Counted from the stretch's first letter, positions 33,940-43,914 are shown. The stretch: 64,000 nt of DNA from Rhodoferax potami (GCF_032193805.1 NZ_JAVBIK010000001.1:2129001-2193000); one strand, 5' to 3'. The notes: generated by a model from the sequence alone, not told the origin. A program made the numbers and translations.

Positions 33940-36645
33940 TCAAGTCCCGAACACGTGTGCCCACAGTGCAAGGCCCGCAGCCTGCTCGGCCGGTAGCGCT
34001 GTGCTCACGATTGTGGTCGGGCTTTCGTTGAGTCGGGCAGTGTGCTGGACATGCCGCAGTTCCCGGTAGCTTTGCGCCGCATCGGAGCCTATCGAGCCGG
34101 GCAGTAGCCCCGCGGCTTGCGCACGCTGCAACAGCGCAATGTTTCCGACGTTATCCAACAACGAGGCATGAATGCGCCCATAGCTAAGCACCAAAAACTG
34201 GACCGCAAATTCGATATCCACCATGCCGCCGGGGCTGTGTTTGACGTCGAAAAAGTCAGGCTGCACCGTGTGTGCCTGTCGCACACGGTCTCGCATGTGG
34301 TGTATCTCAGCCCGTAGTGAGGGCACATCCCGTGGGCTGCAGATCACGGCATGGCGCACGGATTCAAAGCGTTGTGCCAAAGCGGCGCTACCAAATACGC
34401 AGCGGGCCCGGGTGATGGCCTGGTGCTCCCAAGTCCACGCCGTGTTGCTGCCGCGCTGTTGCTGGTAGTTGGAGTACGCCTCAAAACTGGTAACCAGAAG
34501 GCCGGAGTTGCCATTCGGTCGCAGGGCCGTGTCGATTTCATACAAGTCGCCCTCACCGGTTTTGACGGTCAACCAGTTGATGAGCTTGCGCACCAGTGCC
34601 GAGTACACCTCGGCGGCCCGTTCGTCAGCATCGTCGTACACGAACACGATATCGAGGTCGCTGCCGTAACCCAGTTCTTTCCCGCCTAGTTTTCCGTAGG
34701 CGATGATGCCGAACTGCGGAATCTCTGCATGTCGATTTTTCAACCGCATCCAGCACCAGCGCGTCGTCACCGATAGCACGGATTGCGCCAGCGCGCTCAA
34801 GTCATCAGCGACTTGCTCGACCGTCAAGCGACCTTCGATATCGCGAGTCAGCGTACGGAAAACCTCAGCGTGGTGAGCCCGGCGCAAAAGGTTGAGCAGG
34901 CTTTCGTCGTCATCTTCGCCACTGACCTGGAGTGCGGATCTGCGGCGCTCCAAGTCCGCTTCGAAGAGCGGGGCGTCGAATCGATCGTCCAGTGTCCGGC
35001 TATCTGCCAGTTCGTCGATCACCCCGGGATGTTTGAGCAAATAACGCGCCGGCCAACGGGCCGCGCCCAACATGCGAAGTAATCGTTCATGCACCTGCGG
35101 GCGCTCCAAGAGCATGGCGAGATAGCTCTCTCTGCGCAGCAAAGGCTCGATCCAGTCAGCGAGCCGGACGGCCGCGTCTTCTGTGGTCCGGCCTTCTGCT
35201 ATCCATTGGCCGGTACGCACAATCAATCGCATCAGCCGGTGCCGCGATTCATCTTTGAGCGCTTGCACCCGGGGGTGGCTTTGCCAATCCTTGATCCGGG
35301 CTTGGAAGCCGCCTTCCAACCCTGGCAGCACGGACTCCAGGTCCATCAAGCTGGCATTGGGCTTTCCTGTGCAACCTTTGCAAGAAGGCTCGCTGCCCCC
35401 GAGCAACGAGTCGAACTCTTGGGCCACCACCTCGCGGTGCCGGTCCAGCTCCTGCAAAAGTTCGCCGCTGTCGCGGAGGTCCAGCGTCGATGCGATCCAG
35501 CACAAATCCTCTTCGTTGGTGGGCAGCACATGGGTTTGTTGGTCGTCAAGGTATTGGATGCGGTGCTCCACCTTGCGCAAGAAGAGGTAGGCCTCGGTCA
35601 GAGCCGTCGCGCTGTCCTGGGGCATCAAGCCTGCGCGCACCAGCCGGCTGAGCGCACTCGTCGTGGGCCGGGTGCGCAGGTCCGGGAATTGGCCACCCCG
35701 CACCACTTGCAATAGCTGGACCGTGAACTCAATCTCCCGGATGCCGCCGCGTGATAGTTTGACGTCGTTGCTTCTCTCCGGCCGGCCCGCGCTGCGCTTG
35801 GCCGCATGGTCGCGGATTTGCCGGTGCAATACCCGCAGGGCATCGAACACGTTGTAGTCCAGATAGCGCCGGAACACGAACGGAACCACTACGGCGCGCA
35901 GTTGCAATGCGAATCCACTGCCCACCGCTGCCGCGGGCGCCACCACACGACTCTTGAGCCAAGCGAACCTCTCCCACTCGCGGCCCTGCACGTGCAAATA
36001 CTCTTCAAGTGCGCTCAGCGACACCGCTGCAGGCCCCGAATTACCGTTCGGTCGAAGGGCGAGGTCTACTCGGAACACAAAGCCGTGGTCAGTGCTGTCT
36101 CCGATAAGTGCGTAGATCGCGCGCACCATCTTGGCAAAAAACTCTTGGTTGGAGATCCTGCCGCGCCCCACACTGTCGCCGGTGGTCTCGCCATCTTGGT
36201 CATAGACATAGATGAGGTCAATGTCGCTTGAAACATTGAGTTCGCGGGCACCCAACTTCCCCATGCCCACGACCAATAGCTGCGCAGCGGTGCCGGATGT
36301 GGATAGGGGCGTGCCGTACTGGGCGGTCAAAGCCGAGTAGCTGAGTGCAAAGGCGCGATCCAGCGAAAACTCGGCCAGGGCCGTCATCGACGCTGTCACA
36401 TCTTCTACCGTTGACTGCTCTTCGCAGTCCAAAGTGGCCAATCTCTCCAGAATCAGCTGTCGTGTGATCCGCAGCACATGGCCCGGCTCATGGCCTGCAG
36501 ACTCCAAGGACGAAGCGAGAGATGCGATCGCCGCTTTGCCCGGAAGGCCTGGGGGCAACAAAGCGGATTCTGCGGCGTACCGGCGTCTGACACGTTGGAC
36601 AAAACGGGCGTGTGCCACGGTGGCCTGGTTTGCAAGGCGGGTCAT
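33940..36645 (-). CDS. glnE: Bifunctional glutamine synthetase adenylyltransferase/deadenylase
   Basis: Enzyme of 901 residues that adds AMP to, and removes it from, glutamine synthetase in response to glutamine and PII. It has two nucleotidyltransferase domains. The N-terminal deadenylylase has SSDIDLIYVYDQDGETT near residue 140 and the C-terminal adenylylase has GSDLDIVFVYDDADERA near residue 660. Between them, GGIREIEFTVQLLQVVRGG and the matching C-terminal GGMVDIEFAVQFLVLSYGR are the conserved GlnE motifs. The start is MTRLANQATVA at 36645. It is divergent from yhdP with only 26 bases between the start codons. Confidence 0.97.
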   Translation of the reverse strand: MTRLANQATVAHARFVQRVRRRYAAESALLPPGLPGKAAIASLASSLESAGHEPGHVLRITRQLILERLATLDCEEQSTVEDVTASMTALAEFSLDRAFALSYSALTAQYGTPLSTSGTAAQLLVVGMGKLGARELNVSSDIDLIYVYDQDGETTGDSVGRGRISNQEFFAKMVRAIYALIGDSTDHGFVFRVDLALRPNGNSGPAAVSLSALEEYLHVQGREWERFAWLKSRVVAPAAAVGSGFALQLRAVVVPFVFRRYLDYNVFDALRVLHRQIRDHAAKRSAGRPERSNDVKLSRGGIREIEFTVQLLQVVRGGQFPDLRTRPTTSALSRLVRAGLMPQDSATALTEAYLFLRKVEHRIQYLDDQQTHVLPTNEEDLCWIASTLDLRDSGELLQELDRHREVVAQEFDSLLGGSEPSCKGCTGKPNASLMDLESVLPGLEGGFQARIKDWQSHPRVQALKDESRHRLMRLIVRTGQWIAEGRTTEDAAVRLADWIEPLLRRESYLAMLLERPQVHERLLRMLGAARWPARYLLKHPGVIDELADSRTLDDRFDAPLFEADLERRRSALQVSGEDDDESLLNLLRRAHHAEVFRTLTRDIEGRLTVEQVADDLSALAQSVLSVTTRWCWMRLKNRHAEIPQFGIIAYGKLGGKELGYGSDLDIVFVYDDADERAAEVYSALVRKLINWLTVKTGEGDLYEIDTALRPNGNSGLLVTSFEAYSNYQQQRGSNTAWTWEHQAITRARCVFGSAALAQRFESVRHAVICSPRDVPSLRAEIHHMRDRVRQAHTVQPDFFDVKHSPGGMVDIEFAVQFLVLSYGRIHASLLDNVGNIALLQRAQAAGLLPGSIGSDAAQSYRELRHVQHTARLNESPTTIVSTALPAEQAAGLALWAHVFGT

Positions 36646-36671
36646 AATTCCTGAATAGTCCCCATAGCACG

Positions 36672-39600
36672 ATGAACGATTTAATCTCCGCTCCCTCACT
36701 CCGTTTTCGGGTGTTCGCTGCCGTGGCTAAGTGGGCGCTGCGGGTGCTGGCTATGGGCTGGCTGGCTCTCGGGTTGCTTTGGTGCGGATTGCATTTTCTC
36801 ATTGTGCCGCGAATCGCGGAACTTCGCCCGTGGGTAGAAACGCAGGCCACGCAAGCCCTAGGGTTGCCCGTGCGCATCGGGGATATGCAGGCCCGCTCCA
36901 ATGGCGTGATCCCATCTATTGAGTTACTGCGGGTCAGTGTGTTGGATCAAGAGGGGCGTGAGGCTCTCGTGCTGCCCAGTGTGCTGGCCGCACTGTCGCC
37001 CCGCTCACTGCTGGTCGGTGGGTTGGAGCAGTTGCACATCGACAGCCCATCGTTAGACATCCGGCGCTCCGCCGACGGAAGCTGGTGGATTGCCGGGCTG
37101 CCGGTAAATGGCTCGAACAACACAGACGGGCGCGTGGCCGACTGGTTGTTCTCACAGCCTGAGATTGCTTTGCTTCGTGGTCGGGTCACCTGGACGGATG
37201 AGACCCGCCCGGTGGAGTCTGTGGTGTTTGACGATGTTGACTTGGTGATTCGCAACAGTTTGCGTGGCCATGCATTGCGCCTCGATGCGACGCCGCCCGC
37301 ATCCTGGGGGCAGCGCCTGAGTGCGCGCGGCATATTCAAGCAACCCTTGCTGTCACGCCACGAGGGCCAATGGCAGGACTGGGACGGCGAGGCCTTCGTC
37401 GACTTGCCCCAAGTGCATTTGGCAGAGCTGGGGCGCTATGTGGATTTGGGGGTGGCACTGACACGCGGAGAGGGCGCGATGCGGGCGTGGGTCGATGTCG
37501 TGGACGGTACACCCACAGGTGCCGTGGCCGACGTCAGCCTCCAGCAAGTGCAATTGACCACGCGCCAAGGTTTGGAGCCGCTCGAGTTGAGCGCGGTGTC
37601 GGGCCGGTTGGGTGCGAAGACGCTGGCCGGTGGCAATCAGTTCAGCACAGAGGCACTCCAGTTCGTTACCCAGGACGGCTTGCATTGGCCCGGAGGCAAT
37701 GTGCAACTGCAACTGTTTGCGCAAACCCCGAGCCAAAAAGAGCGGGGTACTCTGAGTGCAGATCGCCTGGATCTTGCTGCGTTGACCCAAATCGCTGCGC
37801 GCTTACCGCTTGATGCGAGTGTTCACGACAGCTTGCTCCGCTTGAGCCCCAAGGGCGTGATGGAGACTCTCAACGCCAGTTGGAGTGGCCCGTCCACCAG
37901 CCCGACGGAGTACGCTGTCAAAGGGCGGGTCAGCCAGCTGGGTGTGCCTGCATGCCGTTGCGGCGCTGAGAGCCGCCCCGGCTTTGAGGGGCTGAATGCC
38001 ACCTTCGAGTTAGACCAGTCCGGCGGCAAGGCGACCTTGGCGATGCAGCGCGGCACTGCGGATATGGTGGATTTCCTGGCAGAGCCGCTGATGACGTTTG
38101 ACCAACTCGCTGGTGACCTGCAGTGGAAGCTTAACGGCAAGCGCCTGCAGCTGAGCGGCAGCGGCGTGCGCTTTTCTAATGCAGATGCCGCTGGCGAGTT
38201 GAAGTTCACTTGGAGCAGCCCGGAGGTGGGAGCTGTGACTGCACTGAACCCGGGCATTCTGGATTTGCAGGGTAGCGTAAGCCGGGCTGACGCAGCCCGC
38301 TTGCCCCGCTATTTGCCCTTGGCGATGGAGAGTGATGGACGCGACTATTTGCAAGCGGCCCTGCTGGGTGGTGCGCTGACCAGCGGAACCTTCAAGGTGA
38401 AAGGGGACTTGGCCCGCTTCCCGTTCCGCACCGCCAACCAGGGCGAGTTCAAAATTGCGGCGGCTTTTCAAAATGGCAGCTTTGCATTCGCGCCGGCGGT
38501 AGTCATGCCCAAAGATAGTTTGCCTTGGCCTGCCTTGAACCAGCTGCAGGGCGACATGGTGTTGGACAAAGATCAGCTCCAAGTCAAACTCACCCGCGGC
38601 ACTCTGGGGGGCGGTGGTGTGCAGTTTTCAAAGGCGGATGTTCAGGTCAGCCGCTTGTTTGATGCATCTACCGTAGCGGTGACAGCCGAGGCCAAGGGGC
38701 CGGTCATGGATGTGGTGAGTGTGGTGAATAGCTCTCCGCTGACCGAAGCTTTGGACAAAGCACTGGCGCAAACTTCTGCCACGGGGGTGGCGGATTACAA
38801 ATTCAAACTGGGCTTTCCCTTGGCGGATACCAACAAAATGGCCGTACAAGGCACCGTGGTGTTGCCGGGCAATGACCTGCAGATTCGCCCCGATACCCCC
38901 AAACTCTCCCGCCTCCGGGGCACTATTAACTTCAACCAATCAGGCTTCAGTTTGAGCGGTGCGCAAGCCCGCGCTCTGGGAGGGGATGTGCGTATTGAAG
39001 GGGGCTTGTCGGTGGCCCCGGTGTCTGGCAGCGCGGGTGCCGCCAAGCCTGTAGCGTCGCAGTTGCGCTTCAGTGGTAGCGCTACTTCAGAAGGCTTGCG
39101 TCAGGTCAAGGAACTCGGCCCCGCTGCACGCGCAGCCCAGTTCGCCAGCGGCAGCGCCAGTTACACCGCGACCCTGGGTTTTCGCTCGGGAGTGCCGGAG
39201 CTGCAAATCAACTCCAATCTGGTTGGCATGGCATTGAACCTGCCCGCACCCTTGACCAAAACTGCCGAGGCTGCGCTACCCGTACGGTTCGAATCGGCGG
39301 TGCTGCGCCCGGCCGGGCCGGCGGTGGCCACACGCCTGAAAGACCGTTTGCAACTGGATGTCGGCCGGCTGGCATCGGTCATTTTTGTGCGCGATATCTC
39401 GGGCCCGGAGCCCCATGTGCAAAGTGGAGCGATTGCCGTCGGTCTGGGCCCTGATGAGGCGGCTCCGTTGCCCGATGCCGGTGTCGTCGCCAACCTGAAC
39501 ATCCCGCGGTTGGACGTGGATGCGTGGACCGCAGTTGCGGACAAGCTCGGTACCGATGGAGTGGCTGACACTGCAAAAAGCCCCTCGCCGGGTGCGATGT

Positions 39601-40724
39601 CCGCCTCCGAGTACCTGCCCAATGTGTTGGTGCTCCGCTCCAAGGAGCTTTTGGCCTCCGGACGCCAACTCAACAACGTTGTAGTGGGTGGCGGGCGCGA
39701 AGGCCCTTTGTGGCGCGCCAACGTGGACGCGACAGAGCTGTCCGGCTATGTCGAATACCGCCAGCCCTCGGGTAGCAATGCCGGGCGTTTGTACGCGCGC
39801 TTGGCCCGGCTCTCTATTGCCCAGAGTGGTGCGCAAGATGTGGAGTCGCTTTTGGACGAGCAGCCTGCCGCGATTCCAGCGCTGGATATCGAGGTTGAAG
39901 ATTTTGTGCTGCGTGGCAAAAAATTAGGCCGGATCGATGTCGAGGCGGTGAACCTCGGGAGTGCGGGTGCCCGCGAATGGCGTCTCAACCGTTTCAATAT
40001 CCGTACCCCGGAAGCCGAGCTGACGGCCAGTGGCAACTGGGCCGCTATCAATGCGTCTGCCGCATCACCGGGGAGCAGTGTGCGGGATCGCCGCCGCACC
40101 GTTCTGAACTTCAAGCTCGATATCCGCGACTCGGGTGAACTGCTCAGCCGCTTGGGCATGCCCGGGGTGGTGCGCAAGGGCGAAGGCAAAGTGGAGGGCC
40201 AAGTTGCGTGGGCCGGCTCCCCGATCACGGTGGATTACCCCAGCATGAGCGGCAAATTCAATGTGAACGTGGAAACAGGCCAGTTTCTCAAAGCCGAGCC
40301 CGGTATTGCCAAACTGCTGGGCGTGCTGAGCTTGCAAAGCCTGCCGCGCCGGCTGATGCTCGATTTCCGCGATGTGTTCAGCGAAGGCTTTGCCTTTGAT
40401 TATTTCCGGGGCGACATTGCGATTGAGCAAGGCGTCGCCAAGACCAATAATCTGCAGATGAAAGGCGTCAATGCCGCAGTCTTGATGGATGGCCAGGCCG
40501 ACATCAGCAAAGAAACGCAAAACCTGCGGGTGGTGGTGGTGCCAGAAATCAATGCGGGCAGCGCCTCTCTGATTGCCTCGGCCATTAACCCGGTGGTCGG
40601 CTTGAGCACCTTTCTGGCCCAGCTGTTATTGCGTGGCCCATTGGTGAATGCGGCCACCCAGGAGTTTGTGGTGGATGGCACTTGGCTGGACCCCAAAGTA
40701 ACCCAGGTGCCGCGCAAGCCCTGA
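36672..40724 (+). CDS. yhdP: YhdP-family AsmA-like phospholipid transporter protein
   Basis: Very large protein of 1350 residues with one N-terminal membrane anchor (WALRVLAMGWLALGLLWCGL) and a long periplasmic beta-rich rod. It matches YhdP/TIGR02099 end to end: IPSIELLRVSVLDQEGREAL near the start, DUF3971-type middle, and an AsmA-like C-terminus ending NPVVGLSTFLAQLLLRGPLV with FVVDGTWLDPKV. In E. coli YhdP, with TamB and YdbH, carries phospholipids to the outer membrane. It lies 31 bases before the nitrilase gene, and the two may be cotranscribed. Confidence 0.95.
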   Translation: MNDLISAPSLRFRVFAAVAKWALRVLAMGWLALGLLWCGLHFLIVPRIAELRPWVETQATQALGLPVRIGDMQARSNGVIPSIELLRVSVLDQEGREALVLPSVLAALSPRSLLVGGLEQLHIDSPSLDIRRSADGSWWIAGLPVNGSNNTDGRVADWLFSQPEIALLRGRVTWTDETRPVESVVFDDVDLVIRNSLRGHALRLDATPPASWGQRLSARGIFKQPLLSRHEGQWQDWDGEAFVDLPQVHLAELGRYVDLGVALTRGEGAMRAWVDVVDGTPTGAVADVSLQQVQLTTRQGLEPLELSAVSGRLGAKTLAGGNQFSTEALQFVTQDGLHWPGGNVQLQLFAQTPSQKERGTLSADRLDLAALTQIAARLPLDASVHDSLLRLSPKGVMETLNASWSGPSTSPTEYAVKGRVSQLGVPACRCGAESRPGFEGLNATFELDQSGGKATLAMQRGTADMVDFLAEPLMTFDQLAGDLQWKLNGKRLQLSGSGVRFSNADAAGELKFTWSSPEVGAVTALNPGILDLQGSVSRADAARLPRYLPLAMESDGRDYLQAALLGGALTSGTFKVKGDLARFPFRTANQGEFKIAAAFQNGSFAFAPAVVMPKDSLPWPALNQLQGDMVLDKDQLQVKLTRGTLGGGGVQFSKADVQVSRLFDASTVAVTAEAKGPVMDVVSVVNSSPLTEALDKALAQTSATGVADYKFKLGFPLADTNKMAVQGTVVLPGNDLQIRPDTPKLSRLRGTINFNQSGFSLSGAQARALGGDVRIEGGLSVAPVSGSAGAAKPVASQLRFSGSATSEGLRQVKELGPAARAAQFASGSASYTATLGFRSGVPELQINSNLVGMALNLPAPLTKTAEAALPVRFESAVLRPAGPAVATRLKDRLQLDVGRLASVIFVRDISGPEPHVQSGAIAVGLGPDEAAPLPDAGVVANLNIPRLDVDAWTAVADKLGTDGVADTAKSPSPGAMSASEYLPNVLVLRSKELLASGRQLNNVVVGGGREGPLWRANVDATELSGYVEYRQPSGSNAGRLYARLARLSIAQSGAQDVESLLDEQPAAIPALDIEVEDFVLRGKKLGRIDVEAVNLGSAGAREWRLNRFNIRTPEAELTASGNWAAINASAASPGSSVRDRRRTVLNFKLDIRDSGELLSRLGMPGVVRKGEGKVEGQVAWAGSPITVDYPSMSGKFNVNVETGQFLKAEPGIAKLLGVLSLQSLPRRLMLDFRDVFSEGFAFDYFRGDIAIEQGVAKTNNLQMKGVNAAVLMDGQADISKETQNLRVVVVPEINAGSASLIASAINPVVGLSTFLAQLLLRGPLVNAATQEFVVDGTWLDPKVTQVPRKP

Positions 40725-40755
40725 CGCACTGATACGTTTGATACGGAGTTGATCT

Positions 40756-41574
40756 ATGAAAGTCGCAGCCATCCAGATGGTGTCTACCGGCCATGTGCAG
40801 GACAACTTGCAGATCGCCCAAGCCTTGCTGACAGAGGCCGCACGCCAAGGTGCCGAGCTGGCCGTGTTGCCGGAGTATTTTTGTTTGATCGGGCTGCGTG
40901 ATTCCGACAAACTGGCGATTCAAGAGCCCTTCGGGCGCGGCCCCATCCAGGACTTTGTGGCCGGGGTAGCACGCTCGCTGGGGCTTTGGATCGTGGCCGG
41001 TACCTTGCCCTTGACGGCCAGCCAGCCCGACCATGTGTTCAACAGTTCGCTGGCCTTCAATCCGCAGGGAGAGTGTGTGGCCCGGTACGACAAGATCCAC
41101 CTGTTTCGCTTCAACAACGGTGCCGAGAGTTACGACGAATCCCGGGTGCTCGAGCGGGGCAGTACGCCCACCGTCTTCAGCCTGCCGTCTCGGGATGGAC
41201 ACACCTGGTCGGTGGGCATGAGCGTTTGCTACGACATGCGCTTTGCCGAGCTCTACCGGGAATACGCCGCACGCGGTGTCGATTTGCTATTGGCCCCGAG
41301 TGCCTTTACCCACACCACGGGAGAGGCCCACTGGGAGGTGCTCTTGCGTGCCCGGGCGATTGAAAATTTGTCGTTCGTGGCTGCGGCCGCGCAAGGGGGT
41401 GTGCATCCGAGCGGGCGGCGCACATGGGGCCAAAGCCTGCTGATCGATCCGTGGGGCAAGGTGCTCGCAGAGCAAGCCGAAGGCCCGGGCGTTGTGCTCG
41501 CGGAACTGGACTATCGTCAGCTCCAGCATTGCCGTGCCCAGTTGCCGGCACTGCAGCACCGGATTTTGGGATGA
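40756..41574 (+). CDS. Carbon-nitrogen hydrolase, Nit1-type
   Basis: Nitrilase-superfamily amidase of 272 residues. The catalytic triad is visible: Glu in LAVLPEYFCLIG, Lys in ARYDKIHLFRF and Cys in GMSVCYDMRFAELYREYA. LLAPSAFTHTTGEAHWEVLL and RRTWGQSLLIDPWGKVLAE complete the fold. The closest known group is Nit1/YbeM, which removes deaminated glutathione. The start is ATG 40756. Its stop codon is followed within 2 bases by the dispersed palindrome at 41577. Confidence 0.94.
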   Translation: MKVAAIQMVSTGHVQDNLQIAQALLTEAARQGAELAVLPEYFCLIGLRDSDKLAIQEPFGRGPIQDFVAGVARSLGLWIVAGTLPLTASQPDHVFNSSLAFNPQGECVARYDKIHLFRFNNGAESYDESRVLERGSTPTVFSLPSRDGHTWSVGMSVCYDMRFAELYREYAARGVDLLLAPSAFTHTTGEAHWEVLLRARAIENLSFVAAAAQGGVHPSGRRTWGQSLLIDPWGKVLAEQAEGPGVVLAELDYRQLQHCRAQLPALQHRILG

Positions 41575-41576
41575 TT

Positions 41577-41622
41577 GCTATTAAATTAGTAGCAAGCTGC
41601 GCAATCGGTATCTGGGCTAGTC
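41577..41622. repeat. Dispersed double-hairpin palindrome, copy 4 (behind the nitrilase gene)
   Basis: The core GCTATTAAATTAGTAGC (41577-41593) is followed by a second arm (GCTGCGC ... GGGCTAG) and the tail TCCTCTTTTTTGTC. The small minus-strand gene at 41617 takes its stop codon and last codons from this tail. Confidence 0.68.
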
Positions 41623-41748
41623 CTCTTTTTTGTCATTATTCTCTTCGGGCGGCAATTCACCGTTCTTGCGCCCGTGAAACATGGTCCACCAGATGATGCC
41701 TATGAATATCAGGCCAGCGCCTAGCGCTTCGAGGAGTAGCAAAGTCAT
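41617..41748 (-). CDS. Small single-pass membrane protein of 43 residues
   Basis: Short ORF, MTLLLLEALGAGLIFIGIIW at the N-terminus, then WTMFHGRKNGE and an acidic/basic tail. One membrane helix is followed by a positive cytoplasmic flank. I believe I have seen similar small proteins annotated as hypothetical in Comamonadaceae, but I cannot confirm this. Its ATG (41748-41746) overlaps the ATG of mltA (41747-41749) on the other strand through the palindrome CATG. No clear ribosome site is visible. Its C-terminal codons come from a repeat element. Function unknown. Confidence 0.55.
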   Translation of the reverse strand: MTLLLLEALGAGLIFIGIIWWTMFHGRKNGELPPEENNDKKED

Positions 41749-42889
41749 GCGTCGTTGTTTGGGGTGGTCTGTATCAGCTCTGATTGTAGGAATTCTGGCC
41801 GCGTGCGGTAGCGCGCCGCCGGTGGTGCGCGCACCGGTCGAGCCAGTACGCACCGTGGTGCCGGCAGCGCCGGGCCCTGCGCCTGCGGTCGGCCCGGTAG
41901 TGACCCAATCGCGCAGCCGTTGGGTGCCGGTTCCGTGGGACAGCCTTCCCGGTTGGGGTGCTGACAACCTGTTTGAGGCGTGGAACGCGTGGTTAAAGAG
42001 CTGCGAGAGGCCTCAGCCGCCCATGTCTGCCTTGTGTGCAGAAGTGCGCCGCTTGAGTATTGGAAGTCCTCAAGAGCAAATGGAGTGGATGCAAACCCGC
42101 CTCCAGCCGCACCGTGTGGAGACATTGCAAGGTGAGCCCACAGGGCTGTTGACCGGCTATTACGAGCCGATATTGGATGCCAGTCGTCAACCAGCACCCG
42201 GCTTTTCAGTGCCGCTGTACCAGCTGCCCGCCGGAATGACGCCCCGCAAACCGTGGTTCACCCGCCAGGAAATGGAGACCTTGCCGGAAGCGCAGGCAGC
42301 CCTGCGTGGCAAGGCGATCGCGTACCTGGCGGATCCGGTGGATGCGTTGGTGCTCCAGATTCAGGGTTCCGGGCGGGTACGGATTACCCAGCCTGACGGC
42401 AGCATGCGCTGGGTTCGCCTGGCCTACGCGGGTACCAATGAGCAGCCCTACCGCAGCGTAGGCCGTTGGCTCTTGGATCAAGGCTTGATCAAAGACGCCT
42501 CATGGCCCGGCATCAAAGCCTGGCTGGCGCAAAACCCGCAGCGGCAGCAGGAGCTCTTGTGGTCGAACCCGCGGGTGGTTTTTTTCAAGGAAGAGCCACT
42601 CGGTGAGCTGGACGCCGCCTTCGGGCCCAAAGGCGCCCAAGGCGTTGCTTTGACGCCCGGGCGCTCCATCGCCGTGGACCCCGGCAGCATCCCTTATGGC
42701 GCTCCGGTCTGGTTGACTTCGACGGGAAATCAAACAAATTTGCAAAAATTGGTACTTGCACAAGATACCGGGAGCGCGATTGTCGGTGCGGTGCGTGCCG
42801 ACTACTTTGCCGGCTGGGGGCCGGACGCGGCAGAGCTAGCTGGTCGCATGCGACAACCATTGCAAATGTGGATTTTGTGGCCCAAATAG
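41747..42889 (+). CDS. mltA: Membrane-bound lytic murein transglycosylase A
   Basis: Outer-membrane lipoprotein of 380 residues that cleaves peptidoglycan with formation of 1,6-anhydromuramyl ends. The N-terminus MRRCLGWSVSALIVGILAAC is a lipoprotein signal with Cys20. The MltA domain is recognised in GEPTGLLTGYYEPILDASRQ, DALVLQIQGSGRVR and RLAYAGTNEQPYRSVGRWL. The C-terminal 3D domain ends with LAQDTGSAIVGAVRADYFAG and the three catalytic-type Asps. The ATG at 41747 follows GAGGAG (41730-41735). An upstream in-frame reading from 41681 is rejected. Confidence 0.96.
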   Translation: MRRCLGWSVSALIVGILAACGSAPPVVRAPVEPVRTVVPAAPGPAPAVGPVVTQSRSRWVPVPWDSLPGWGADNLFEAWNAWLKSCERPQPPMSALCAEVRRLSIGSPQEQMEWMQTRLQPHRVETLQGEPTGLLTGYYEPILDASRQPAPGFSVPLYQLPAGMTPRKPWFTRQEMETLPEAQAALRGKAIAYLADPVDALVLQIQGSGRVRITQPDGSMRWVRLAYAGTNEQPYRSVGRWLLDQGLIKDASWPGIKAWLAQNPQRQQELLWSNPRVVFFKEEPLGELDAAFGPKGAQGVALTPGRSIAVDPGSIPYGAPVWLTSTGNQTNLQKLVLAQDTGSAIVGAVRADYFAGWGPDAAELAGRMRQPLQMWILWPK

Positions 42890-42950
42890 CGTAGAAACCG
42901 TTAGTATGGATACATTCAATCTGTGAGATTTGGAAATTAAGGACGGACTT

Positions 42951-43901
42951 ATGAGCAAAGAGATGCGCGACATTGATGAGCGGACCAATCTGGCCGCCAA
43001 CAGCATGTTCGAACTGCTGCTGTTCCGATTGGGCGAGGCCCCCGGCACCCAGCGCCGCGAATTGTTCGGCATCAATGTGTTCAAGGTTCGAGAAATTCTG
43101 GTGATGCCCGAAATCACCGCCATGGTGAATTCACCGCCCGCCGTGATGGGCGTGGCCAACATCCGGGGCCAAATGATCACCGTGATCAACTTGCCGCAAG
43201 TGGTGGGTTGTACGCCGACCAAGGGGCTGGGCATTTTGCTGGTGACAGAGTTCGCCCGCACGACACAAGCCTTTGCGGTCGAAGAGGTCAACGAAATCGT
43301 GCGCTTGGAGTGGAAGCAAGTCCTGTCTGCCGAAAACACCGGCGGTGGCTTGGTGACCAGTATTGCGCGCCTGGATGGCAATGCCGAAAACACCCGCTTG
43401 GCCCAAGTGCTGGATGTCGAGCAGATCCTCCGTGACGTGATGCCTCAGGAAGTCAAGGAAGAAGTGCCAAGCACAGCCCCTAAGCTGCGCTTGGAGCCGG
43501 GTCAGATCATCTTGGCCGCTGACGATTCTGCTGTGGCACGCATGATGATCGAGAAGGGCCTCAAAGGCATGGATGTCCCTTACATCATGACCAAAACCGG
43601 CAAAGAAGCGTGGGAAAAACTGCAATCGCTCAACGCCCAAGCTACGGATGAAGGCAAGTCCATCAAAGACAAAGTGGCCTTGGTGTTAACCGATCTCGAA
43701 ATGCCCGAAATGGACGGCTTCACTTTGACCCGCAATATCAAGCAAGATGGCCGGTTCAGCAGCCTCCCGGTGATCATTCACTCTTCGCTAACCGGCGCTA
43801 CTAACGAGAGCCATGTGAAGAGCGTGGGGGCGGATGCCTACATCGCCAAGTTCGTGGAAGAAGAACTGGCCGCCACTATCCGCGAAGTGCTGCACCGCTA
43901 A
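42951..43901 (+). CDS. cheV: Chemotaxis coupling protein CheV (CheW-REC)
   Basis: Protein of 316 residues linking receptors to CheA. The N-terminal CheW domain (about 20-175) shows FGINVFKVREILVMPEITAM, MGVANIRGQMITVINLP and ILLVTEFARTTQAFAVEEVN. The C-terminal receiver domain (about 190-316) shows ILAADDSAVARMMIEKG, the phospho-Asp in LVLTDLEMPEMDGFTLTRNI and IIHSSLTGATNES with a Lys in IAKFVEEEL. The ATG at 42951 follows AAGGACGGA. No other chemotaxis genes are nearby. A G/C hairpin follows at 43915. Confidence 0.95.
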   Translation: MSKEMRDIDERTNLAANSMFELLLFRLGEAPGTQRRELFGINVFKVREILVMPEITAMVNSPPAVMGVANIRGQMITVINLPQVVGCTPTKGLGILLVTEFARTTQAFAVEEVNEIVRLEWKQVLSAENTGGGLVTSIARLDGNAENTRLAQVLDVEQILRDVMPQEVKEEVPSTAPKLRLEPGQIILAADDSAVARMMIEKGLKGMDVPYIMTKTGKEAWEKLQSLNAQATDEGKSIKDKVALVLTDLEMPEMDGFTLTRNIKQDGRFSSLPVIIHSSLTGATNESHVKSVGADAYIAKFVEEELAATIREVLHR

Positions 43902-43914
43902 GGGCAGCGCCACC

